From positions 70,001-134,000 of the forward strand of contig JAWQFJ010001862.1 in the NCBI GenBank assembly GCA_034096865.1: 64,000 bases of DNA, given 5' to 3'. The notes under the pieces were generated by a model. It was not told the DNA's origin. It searched no databases and saw only the letters and a list, made by a program, of their open reading frames with translations. The position numbers and the translations under genes were made by a program. This document shows positions 34,057 through 46,300 of the stretch, one piece after another (position 1 is the stretch's first letter; each line of letters opens with the position of its first letter). Origin of the DNA: Theodoxus fluviatilis (lineage: Eukaryota; Mollusca; Gastropoda; Cycloneritida; Neritidae).

Positions 34057-34356
34057 CTACACGACGCGACCAACGTAGGAATGCTCCTCCCCTACCACCT
34101 CTGGGCTAGTGAGGGGGAAGAAGCCCATGTGAGAGTAGAAGTCCATCAGGTACTTGTCACCAACGTTCAGCTCACAGTGCACACCAGGTGAGCCATTTGT
34201 CTTGAGGGCACACAGTGCACAGGCCAACAGCCTCTTTGGCACAGACGGGTCTGTGATGCGCGAGGGCAGGACATCCAGGCGGATGACAGAGGGGTGTCTG
34301 GAGTAGACAACCTCATTCACCATCAGCGGATCCTTGTGGAAGCTGGCAATTATTTC
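34057..34356 (-). CDS. OGA: OGA exon 14 (last)
   Basis: TTGCAG|GAAATAA to a stop at 34057. Codes [20 protein letters not shown] ... [18 protein letters not shown], ending SYVGRVV. Confidence 0.97.
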   Translation of the reverse strand, partial: EIIASFHKDPLMVNEVVYSRHPSVIRLDVLPSRITDPSVPKRLLACALCALKTNGSPGVHCELNVGDKYLMDFYSHMGFFPLTSPEVVGEEHSYVGRVV

Positions 34357-37300
34357 CTGCAACACATTGCAAGGCAAAGCAACAGTCAGCAGCTACTTTC
34401 AACACCAGCGCAATCAGTAAGATTAAAAAAAACAACACCTACATCATCTCGACTAGATTACTGAATGATACATTTTCATGACAGAGCACCATGCTCCATC
34501 TGTACATTCAAAATATTGATTGTAATTGTGACCCTCAAATCGGAGCAAGCTAGTCCAGAAAATCAACACCCTATTTGTAACCTAGCAAGGGGATATACAC
34601 ATTAGTGAGCTTGCACTTGGATTACACGCATCATCATAATGGACAGGCCAAGTGTGCATACATCCAACATCCAGTAACTCTTAGGGCAAGATCAAGAAAA
34701 CCCAGATATTTGAGAAGGAACTGTTAAAGCTATGGAAATATCACTTACATCAGCAGGGGTGATCTCCTCTTTGTCCACCTTGGGGTATTTTTCCCGCATG
34801 GCAGGCACCCAGGCCATGGTGCTGTTGTTATGTAGGACCTTGGCGTCCAGGGCAGCCAGGGCGTAGCCACAGATTCCCTCCTCATCCTCCACCACAAAGC
34901 AGTACTCGGGGCTCAGTGTGGTCAGGGAACCCAGCAACCTGCACAACACATGCATGTAACCTTTTGTAATGTACAAGACATGGATGGATGGCGTTTTATG
35001 GCCTATCAGCCTTTGAAGGCTATGTAAGGCCACTATGCACGAAAATCACTGGAGCAGTTTAGAGTAAACGCGAATCATGTCACGGTGTCCCTAGTTATTC
35101 GCCTTTTACGAATCGCGTAGGGAGACGCGGTGGGTCAATTCTTACCCCGAACCCACAGGGGGATTACAAGACATGACAATAATTTCCCTTGATATATGAG
35201 AAAGTCTAGGACGCACTATTCGCAGACTTCCAATCGTGCAGCTGGCTAAAAAACCCATTCCAATGACAAAAGTCAGAACTGAACTAAGTACAGTCAGCTG
35301 AATACTTTTCCCCAATGTGTGTGTGAAGACTTTGTGGTAACAACTGCAAAATAAAATATGAGGTTTTGCACCTTGCACAACCATTACATCAACTAATCAT
35401 GAAGAAAAAGAGTTACAATCTTGCATGGTTTGTGGTGTTGGGACAGAACACCCCCCCCCCCCAAAAAAAAAACAACCCAAAAAACCAAACAAACAACCAA
35501 AACAAAAATCTATGCAACACACACCTGTCACCAATAAGATCTGGGTAGTCAGGGAAGACTTCTGTTCCATCCATTCCATCATCACAGGTCTTCAGACAGA
35601 TCTGGTACACAGATTTCTGCAAGGCAAGAACAAGAATTATGTAAAGGAGGCCGATAGTCCAAAGCATGAGTAACAGACAAATAGTGATGATTGAAAGTCC
35701 ACGACATTAGGATTTTCACAAATTGACTTTCAAGATACTTACTGCTTAACTAAACTTGGAACTCCGCACACGTAACACTTATGCAAACAAATTAATGAGG
35801 ACGTTTCACTAACCTCATCCGCACACACATATGGGCGGTAGTTGTAGTTCTTTTCGATGAGGTTCTCGGGTGGCTTCAGGAAGAAGAGGTCCTGAGCAGA
35901 CTCCATGGGGAGCAGGCGCTACAACAGTGATCACAGATTGTCTGACCTGCCCAAGTCACTCTGGCCAGCAAACAGACAGCACAACTCGGTCTGAGCACAC
36001 ACATATAAGGCAACTAAGAAGTCCATTACAGAATAATTATTCAAAACAGCAAGATAGAATAAACTACCGACGAGCTACGATACCATCTGGCACATTCAGC
36101 GCGACCAACAGCTCAGTCTTTGCACTTCCAGGAGTGGCTCCGCATTACTTGAGTCATCAGGGGTCTGAAATGCATCAGCCAGCCGCTCAGAAGAGTGCCT
36201 GCCAAACTTCAATCAGCATGTAGCCTTCACTTCCATCTTCCACGAACCTATTTGGGTCCATGAAACCAGATGTGAAGAGACGTTTCAAATCCCTTGCTCA
36301 TACAGATCCAGGTAAATTGGGATCTTCAATTAATTACAGTGCAGGCAGGCACTGCTTCCGGCAAAATGATCAACGCAACAGACTGATGGTCCCAGTCCCC
36401 TGATAGTAAACGCATTCGCACAGTCTCTGTAACAAAGTATTAAGAAAGCATTATCTGAAATGGTAGCTCGAAGACTTTCTCAAGACACTTCAAGAGGTCA
36501 AATAGATAAAAAAGTATTTGTAAAATTTGGTGTTCCTGAGAGACGAGGTACCATTTCAGATCGCAATGCGACAGCGCAAACCTGCAAAGAAAGGGCTCAC
36601 TCAATGACAAGTGCAAAAACTGAGCAGTTGGCTGAAATGAAGAAAATAAATTAGGCAAGGGCGCTTTGGGTTCTGGTAGAGGAAAATCCAGATTAATGCT
36701 CGCACACACATCTGGAGGCAAAAGGGCTGGGCGGAGTCCACTGTATACATACTTGATACTCAGCCTGCAAGCCGCCACGGAACACCCATGGCTCTTGGTC
36801 TCCGCTCAAGAAAGCCTCTCTATATCCACTAGTAAACCCTGTATGTGGGGGAGAAAAAAAGGAGAAAATTCATTAGAAACAAGAAACAGCTGGAGAAAAG
36901 GTGGGCTGAGGTGGCATTGTTACCCCAAAAGTAGCCTGGGGTTCACGAGGCCATGATACTTTAGTCAGGCACTCGTAGGCTGGAGTAAAGCCACAGCATC
37001 ATTGAGGACTTGGGGCTAGATTGAAAGAGCCCCACTGCAAAGTGATGACAATCACACTACTGAGATGCCCACAACAGCTACCAAGTCTTAAATCCCAGGA
37101 GACCTCAAAAGATCTGTTACATTCATCCCCACATTTACACTATACAGTTACATAAATGTATTTTCCCACCCAATTGTACTCACTCTAAACACTGCAGCAA
37201 TGCCACCTTGGAATCCACCAGATAAGTTGGCTTACCTTTAGAGTCCCGTCCCTGACGAAAGTTCCCAAACAACACCCAAAGAGCCAAGAGTGGAGGCTTT

Positions 37301-40300
37301 AGTTATCATGCCTTGGAGAGACAAACGGACCTTGCTTTGCACAGAGGAGACACTTTATCAATTCACAACCCAAAGGATTTTAGAGCAATGCTGTCTTTCA
37401 GATGCTTGAAGCCCATGGAATGGTGATATTCTTTGATCTCTCCTGGAAAAGTCCAGGTAAAATTTTCCTGTAATTAGCAGAGGAATCTGTTGAGGCAAAG
37501 AAAAATGAGGATTAGTTGAAGCTGCAGATTTCAATGACCCATTGTGTGCTGGGTTCATCCCTCCCACAGGATCAACCCAGCAGTTGGGGACAGTGACCAC
37601 TATGTCCATTCCAAGAGGAATGGACTCAGCCGTCACCATGGCTAGTGCAAGACGCACCTGGAAATCAAGACATCAAGTTACTGCTGGCAATACCTGCCTG
37701 ATTCAACAAAGACACAACTACACTGAAGTCGTGCCAAGAACATCCTCGTCTTTCTATCAACAGCTTCAAGCAAAGCCTCATCATGAATTGGTAAAATCAC
37801 ACGAGGGTGACCATCTTTGAACTCTAAAGCACTGTGCAAAGCAAGGTTGTGATCCGCTGGGGGCAGACCAGTGAAGTGGAACAGATCAGGAAGATCCCTA
37901 CATGTCACACGGCTCTGCATCTGGCAGACTGACACATATGGCACGCGTCCAAGACCTGGAACAGGACGATCAAGAGAAGTGTTAGTAAGGTCAGCGACTT
38001 TGTGGACTTCAGTGCTTTGTAGAGGAAGGTAATATAACATTACTTACGGTTTTTTACTGTCATAGCTTCAGGCACCTTTGAATGAACAATCAATAAAGAA
38101 CTAATTCAACTTGCTTTATATTCATAACTTAATAAACATGTAACATTACACACTGACAAATTTATCCAGTGTATATACGTGTAGCATCCATATGTGAATT
38201 CCATGCACATGTCAATTTCTTATAAATGTTACCGTCATCATTTCCACAAAATTTTCTAACACTGGGGTCTTTCAGACATTTTCTGTTTTCATACAGCACA
38301 AGCAGGAGAGAGCTTGGACTCACCCAGCCATTTGATGAAGGCCTCAGCCACTTTGAGAATGCCCATGAAGTCCCAGATGTAGGGATACATGGTCTGCACC
38401 AGGGACTTGTTGGGGATGTCTAGGAACTTGCTGACCATTTGATTGATGGTGTTGAAGTGGTTCTGCATCTTGGCAGCCTTCTCCTCCCACTCCTGCTTCT
38501 GGAAAACCAGACAGCAATCCTGTGTACATTCACCAACTTAGAACTTACAGGCATGTTAACACCCGATAATGACAATCCCTTGGGGGTGGAGATAGTGGAG
38601 TTATGGTTACAGCAATATGGACACACACACACACACACACACACAAGAGTTGGTTGGTTGGCCTTTTCTTTACACATTTTTAAATAGAGACTAGATTGAA
38701 CAAAATTCAAATCTAACTTATGCTGGAAATTTGAAGGGGGCACACGGCGTAGTCACTTTCGTGAAAAATCGTCAAAACTCAAGTTTTGAGCTATACTCGG
38801 AAACGAGGTCTACAGAGTCTCAATAACACATGGGCAAGGTCGATTTGCGAGCTTTTCATTCCTTCATTTTTATTTAATTAGTTTTGAGAGGTACCCATCG
38901 CTGAAGTTGTGAAAAAACCTAACATGGAAGTCAAAAAGTGTCATTTTGAGTGCTTGGATACGGCACCTTCCTCCTCAAAACATGCTTCATGTTTGTTATC
39001 AGTGCGTAGCGCGGTCACTCGGCTCTCAGTGGCGTCTATTTCCGGCGGAAACGAATGCAGTACGAAGGAACACGAAGCGAAAATCGGAAGCCAGCGCTAC
39101 CAATGAAAGCCAACAAAATAGAGGTCGGCTAGTGAGCTTGCCTGTGATTGGACAGGTTTCACGAGGCCAGCGCGTGATCGCAGTGGAAGTGATCTACGGA
39201 AATGCCCGAAGCAACGATCGGCTATTCCCGCGTATAACGACAAGCATACATCAGCGGAGTCATGATGGCTGTCGTTTGAACGCTGCAGCATGCTTAAGGG
39301 GAGACACGGCTGGCTAGCAGTCGAATTTCGCTCAAAAAATCGAAATTGAGATCTGAGCAATTTCTGAATTTTCAATGTCTGTACAACATCTTTCTCTGGC
39401 TAGATTTCTTTTTTTCATCATCTAAGTATTTTTTTCGAATTTTTATATAACGGTGGGGTGGGGACTGTGCACAGCAGAGTTTCAAAAAACAATCACCTTT
39501 CGGCCTTTCGTTGAGGCAGACATTTTCTATCAACCCCCTTATATTGCATATCAGCGTGCTCGGGAAGATTCGGACTATCTGCTCCCGCCAAGATCGAGCG
39601 GAAATTTCTATATATGGAGGTGCCAGATGGCCGCGAAATCTCCCGAGAGTCACGGAAATGCCCATATCAGTCCTCGGACGAGCTCGTTGTGACGTCAGCC
39701 TAACAGCTGTTATAACGCAGCGATCTGATTGGCTGCCGATTACTTGCGGACTCGTTCTGAGCAAGCCGAAGTTGGCCGAGGCAATTCCGCTGGCACTGTT
39801 TACATCTGCGAAGGCACTTGTGCGAGCTGCGAATTGAATGCGTTTCTGTGCAATTTCATCGCGATGGCTGAAAAATCTGAGCCCATTCCGACTCCCAAGG
39901 GTGGAAAGAGGAGGCGGCAAGCATTGAACAAGGCAGCCGTACAAAAGCGATGGAAGATTGCAAGAGAAGGTGCTTCGAGTTCGACCAGCGAGGAGGCGAT
40001 CGAGGAAGCGTCCACGCAACCTCCGGAGCAGATGCCGTCATGTTCGTTCCACGGCGAGGAGTAAGTACATAATTTCTATTTGGATTTTATCAATCTAGTA
40101 TCTTGAAAAGTTCTGACATTTACAGCTTGCTATAGGAAGCATTTGAATTATTTCTAGATTGAAAGAACTCGATCTTTTCAGTGTTGTGAACAAATTGCTC
40201 TCACGAACAGCTGATTCTGATTCTGATTCTGTGTTTGCTAAACAGCTCTATACAATTTGGTGGAAGTTAGTAATGAATTGACTGGGTTTTTTTCTCCAGG

Positions 40301-43300
40301 CACCAGGAAGAGGTTGCAGCTCGAAAAAAGTTACAGTCATTGATGGCAAGCAAGGAGTTCCTCCCTGCTGTTCCTGAGGGCGGCCGACAGGAGGAGCAAG
40401 ACCAGCTACCTCCTCGTGTTTGGTGCATCACTGACTTGGGGCAAGTGAATAAACTGTTGGAAGATGTTGTCTGCCCAAGTTGCTTTGAGAATGGACTTGC
40501 CATTGAGAAGGGTGGGCGACCAATGGGATTCGCAGAATCCTTGTCTCTGAAATGTACCTCCTGTCCATATGAGAGTGAGTCTGTCTACTCATCTTCTAGA
40601 CTTGGTGGGGAAAGTTCCAAGGTCGCTCCCTATGAGATCAACACCCTTATGACAATGTTGTCTCATGAGCTTGGCAAGGGGCATGAAGCACTTGAGAAAT
40701 TTAAGGTTCTGCTAGGCCTTCCCTCAATGCATGCCAAAACCTACACAAAACATCAGAAGAAGTTGTTTGCCCTGTCTGCACAGGTGGCAGATGACTATCT
40801 TCAGGCTTCAGCAAAATTAATCTCTGCTATGTCACAAGATCTAGGAGACAATGGAGTTGTAGATCTCACTGTGAGCTATGATGGCACATGGCAAAAGCGA
40901 GGTTTCAGCTCTCACCATGGTGTTGGTTTTGTTATTGAGATCACCACTGGCTTTTGCATTGACAGGGAAGTTCTGTCAAACTACTGCCATGCTTGTGCCT
41001 TGGCCAAAGCAAAGTATGGAAAAGGGACTCAGGCATTCTTTGACTGGAAGGCCAAGCATGAGCAGTGTGACATGAACTTTGATGGCTCTGCAAAAGCCAT
41101 GGAGGCAGAGGCAGCCAGAAGAATCTGGGCTAGGTCACTGCAGTTGTATGGCTTTCGCTACACTTGCATTCTGAGTGATGGAGATGCAGCTACTTTCACA
41201 GCCCTACAGAAGATGAGCCTTTATGGGGAAGAACACCCCATCACAAAACTTGATTGTATCAACCATGCAGAGAAACGCATGGGCACAGCCCTCAGAAAAG
41301 TGCAGAAGGAAAAGAAACTGGGAGGTCAGGGTGAGGGAAGGCTGACACTAGCTAAGATCAACAAGTTGCAGGCCTACTATGGTCGGGCAATCAGATCTAA
41401 TGTTGGAGATCCAGAGAAAATGCAGTCAGCCATTTGGGCATCATTTCTCCACACCATGACAACTGCCCAGAAGATGGATGGTGCATCTTCAACAAGGCAA
41501 AGAAGTTGGGGAATCCACAACCCAACCATGATGAGAGCACCATTGGTACTTGTCTGGCAGAAGATGTGGCTGAGCATGTGATGCCCATCTATGAGCGCAT
41601 GTCAGATGGCAATCTTGTGGACAGGTTGAGGAAAGGGGCCACTCAGAATGCAAATGAGAGCTTGAATAACATACTATGGGTGTACTGTCCAAAGTCAGTC
41701 TTTGTTGGCAGAGCAAGAGTGCAGTGTGCTGCTGACATGGCAATCACCAAGTTCAATGCTGGTGTCCAGGCAACCAGTGACAGGCTGAAGCTTCTAGGTA
41801 TTGCTCCAAATGAGGCCCAGTTGGCTCTCATGCAGAGACAGGACACTAGAAGAATAGTCCAGGCTGAGAAAGCAGCAGAGGCAAAGAGCAGACAGGTCAG
41901 AAAGACAAGGCAGCAGGCAGCAAAACAAGTCCTAGCTAGGCTTGAAGCTACAGAGGGTCCTCAGTATGGGGCTGGAGAGTTTGAATGAACATGTCTGTGA
42001 TATCAGAAGATGATTCTAGTGCAGAAATGCTGTAGAATTTGCTTTATAAGTGCATGCCTGTACAAAAAATATCATTTCCAGTTAGAGGTATGTATGTTTG
42101 TATTTCTGAAAATTATTAGCAACCAATTCTGTGTATTTTTCCAAAGACTTGGAATAGCCGTAGTTCCAGAGTTTGAGGGTGGAGAGGTTTTGTAATAATT
42201 GTGTAAATTCTGAACATAATTCCAGTTTTGAAACTTTGTGGGTTTTGCTTTGTCAGGTGTATGGCTGTACATAAATGTCAGTTTTAGTTGAAAATACAAT
42301 TATCTTTGACTTGTTAGACACATTTGCAATCTTCTTTCCTGATTTTCTCAAAACGCATATTTTGAGAAAGTTTTTTTCACATAAAAGCAAATAACTCAAG
42401 AAAAAAAGTGTCAATTGTCTCCAGATTTTGTCAGAATGTTGAACATAATTGGTTTTATCATTCTGTGTATTGATTTGAGTAAATTATGAGAAGTGTGGAA
42501 ATTGTACAATTTTTCATTATTATCATTATGTAGATTTATGCATCAATTATGATAATGAGGATAGAAATATTGGAAAAAAAATTCCTGTTGAGTGTCAGTC
42601 ATATGGATACACAGAAATGTTTGTGTAATGATGATTGTTCCAATAAAACTAACTAGAAGTTATTCTGATGTGTTGTTGATTTTAAATTTATTTTCAAAGT
42701 TTGCCAAATTTTGCACATTTTTAATACCTTTTTAATTTACAAAGAGTCAAAAACTTCTTTTTTTTCAGATCTGAAAGTTATTTTGTATTCTACTTATCAA
42801 GCCATACTTCAGCAAAAAAATTTGAATCTCTAGTAGTCTTTCATTTTCACCATATCATCCTGTAGCATCTCCCCTTAAATTCCGAAGAAATCGAAGATAT
42901 GGCAGTCAACATCAGTATGGGAAAAAGAGAAAGAGATGCAAGATGGAAGAAAAAGATTCATCAGCTGTTGCCTCCAGAGGAGAGGATTTGACGCCAACAG
43001 CCTCCAGAGTTGGGGAATTAGTACCGATCGCCTCCACATCGACTGAAGCGGCGTCTAGATTGACACCAACAGCCTCCACATCAACTAAATCGGTGTCCGC
43101 AAAGAAAATGGGTCGCTTCCATCGTGCTACTTCAAGCGAGACGAGCGCAGGCCTTTCTGATCAGACTGATGTCAACCTCATTGTCAGTATGAGGAGTCTG
43201 AACGAGCTATTCTCTGCCTTTGAGTGTGAGAGCTGTGACGGAGGTCGAAACAGCGAGGATGGGCTCTCCTTGCCAGCTTCAAATTCAGTGTTCGGCGTGT

Positions 43301-46300
43301 GGCACCATCATCAGTCAGCTCGCAACATCATCCAAGACGGGCACTACGCACAGAGGATTCAATGTCAACTGCCGCCTCGTCATAGTAGCAACTTCGACAG
43401 GAATCAGATTTACCCAATTGACGAGGTTTTTTGCTTTGATGAATATGCCACCGCCCATGCACCTGAAGACTTGGCAGTTTTACCAGAAAGCTGTCCACTC
43501 AGGAGCTCGTTGGGCAGCTGACAAGCAGCTTCAGGAGGCAGCGGAACAAGTGCGAGTGCTGTACGCCGAGATGAACATTGGCGAACCAAATCCTGATGGA
43601 CACCTGGACATTTCAGTTTCCTTCGATGGAACCTGGCACAAGCGAGGGCGAACTTCACACTGTGGTATTGCCACTGTGATAGAGGTCTTCTCAGGTCTTG
43701 TGGTGGACTATGTGACTCTGTCCAACTATTGCCACAGATGTGAGATAGGGCAGAAAGCAGACTGCCAAGTTTGAGGAGTGGAAGGGAAAGCATAAAGAGG
43801 AGTGCCAGAAGACAGTTCACTGCTCTTCCCAGGCAATGGAGGTAGAGGCTGCTGTCATTCTGTGGAGCAGGTCTGAAGCCCTGCACAACTTCAGATATGT
43901 GGAGATGTTGGGGGATGGGGATGGGAAGGCACACTCCAGAGTGAATCAGGCCAGAGTATATGGTGAGGGAGTGGATGTGCAGAAGATTGACTTTGTCAAC
44001 CATGTCACCAAGCGAATGGGAACAACTGCCTCTGCCTCCATGATCACGTGTTTCTTACAAGTTTGTGGATTATTTTCAAGGTTGATGCTTTTGCCTTTGA
44101 ATTTGATAGATTTAGGATGAAGTTTATTACCTCAAAGTTTGCTTGCATATGTAGAAATGGATGCCAAAATTGAACAAGAAGGGCAAAGCCCATACGACTC
44201 ACATGCTTGACCTTGACCTTTATATGACCTTGACCTTCAGGTGACCTTCAAGGACAAGGTCAAACAACTAAACCTACCAATGACATCATACACAAAGAAA
44301 TGCTTTACACATTTTTCCTACCAAAATACATGTGACCTTGACCCAAGGTCAAGGTCATCCAAGGTCATGCAACACAAAGCTGTTAATTCAAGACATAGGA
44401 AGCACAATGGTGCTTATTGGCACTTTCTACCATGAGATATAGTCACTTTTAGTGGTTCACTACCCCATTTTGGTCACATTTCATAAGGGTCAAAGTGACC
44501 TTGACCTTGATGATATGTGAACAAATGTGTCTCATGATGAAAGTATAACATGTGCCCCACATAATTATTAAGTTTGAAACAGTTATCTTCCATAGTTCAG
44601 GGTCAAGGTCACTTCAAAATATGTATACAATCCAACTTTGAAGAGCTCCTGTGACCTTGACCTTGAAGCAAGGTCAACCAAACTGGTATCAAAAGATAGG
44701 GCTTGCTTTGACCTATATACCACTTGTAGCTAAGGTCGCCATTCTCAATAACGTGGGAGAAAATTGGGAAAATGTGAAAAATGACTGTTTTTGAGACCAC
44801 ATTTATGGCTCCTGTGACCTTGACCTTGAAGCAAGGTCAAGTCACTATGTATGTTTTTTGAGGCCTTGTCATCATACACCATCATGCCACATTTGGTGCT
44901 GATAGACTTAATAGTCTCCGAGAAAAATCCAACGTTTAAGTTTTTTACGGACGGACGCCCGGACGACACGGCTCAGTACATAGACTCACTTTTGCTTCGC
45001 ATGTGAGTCAAAAATCATGTTAGAAATATGTATCTTTTTTAGTTCAATTGTTATACAACTGTAAACTTTCTCAAACTTTTAAGTCAAATTTCTCAAAAAG
45101 TGGTTTTCATTTTTCTACGGTAATATTTTTCTCCCCTTTAACAATGTGACTTAGAATAAAGATAGAATGAAGAAACTTTGCTTGTTTGTATATAAATGGA
45201 CGCTAATAGCTATAAGGCTAGTTAGAAATCTGTAACTTTATTAGTTAATTTTTAAATAAAGTTGAATCTTGTCATGCCGGCAACATTTTTTTCATGTGTA
45301 AATGCCACTCATCACCAGAAACATTTGTAAATGTTATAAATACATTTATAATGTTTTATAGCAAAATATAGGTCTTTGTACGCAACCATTGCTGATCCTA
45401 AAGTTTGATCCTTGTAGTTTGGTAGGAGGGAGAAAATTGTAACGTGCATTTTTCAGTGATTGTGTTATATAACAAGAACTAGTCAATCTAGAACAATAAA
45501 AATTGATGCGAATTATCCTTGTTGTGTGTTTGTATTGTGTGCAAAGTTTCATTAAGATAGCTGAAACAGTTGCTGAGCAATGATTTTCTTTCTGATACCC
45601 CCGTTTTCTATGCCATGTGCCCCCTTAAATTTCCACATATCAAGGCAGACTTGACAACTAACCTCAGACTTTTTCTTGTTCATGCGGCAGTAGTGGGCAT
45701 TGTTGATGAGCCAGTGCATATCGGCCAGAATCTCCAGGCCACGAGTGCCATGCTCGAATGGCAGGTAGAAAAGGTCCACCATGAGTGACAGCTCCTCCAG
45801 CGTCAAGGAGCACTCAGTCTTGCTGGTCTCCACTACAGCCTCCATCTCCTCCTGCATGTGCTCTGCTGGCACTGCCTTGGCCACCTCCATGGGCACAGGG
45901 GCACACTCCATGGGCTCTGTGGCCTCACTCGAGTCAGTGATGGAGTCAGTCTCCGATTCAGACTCGGACACGTCCACCAGACTGTTGACTATGTTCATGC
46001 TGGCCGGCTGCATGAAGGAAGGGTTCTCCAGGGCTTCAACCAGGGTGCTCACTGCAGGGGCAGCAAGTTCTGGGATGGGGACCACTGGGGGGATAGGAAC
46101 TGTGACGTTGCCAGCAGACGTGGCACCACATGTGTTGACAGAGACAGCTGTGAAGGGTGGGAAGGATGGGGGCATCTGCTTCCGGGAAGCATGGCGGGAA
46201 GCGTTCACTTCGTGCTGCCACTCGGCGAGGGCAGCCTTCAGTGCCTCACAGGCCTGGTAGCGCGAGTCCAGGCGGCACGGCAGATCATTCTCAGCAATCA

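Larger units (their letters stand above)
39298..42874 (+). mobile_element. inner TTAA-flanked DDE transposon with near-intact transposase
   Basis: TTAA at 39294-39297 and 42875-42878. Ends GGGGAGACACGGC and GCATCTCCCC are short inverted repeats. It encodes a two-exon transposase. TTAA target duplication and G-rich ends fit Kolobok- or piggyBac-like behaviour, while the transposase resembles the Mutator-like transposase domain family (Pfam PF20700 type, from memory). Inserted upstream of the outer element's own transposase. Confidence 0.78.
38736..45624 (+). mobile_element. outer TTAA-type DNA transposon in OGA intron 8 (composite)
   Basis: Left end GGGGGCACACGGCGTAG, right end CTATGCCATGTGCCCCC: inverted repeats with two mismatches. 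The right flank is TTAA; the left flank is TGAA, a possible mutated TTAA. It holds a broken DDE transposase (42943-44100), the inner element (39298-42874) and an AGGTCA-rich repeat (44173-45009). The sequence between its left end and 39297 resembles the inner element's 5' region, so the two are sister families. Confidence 0.75.
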
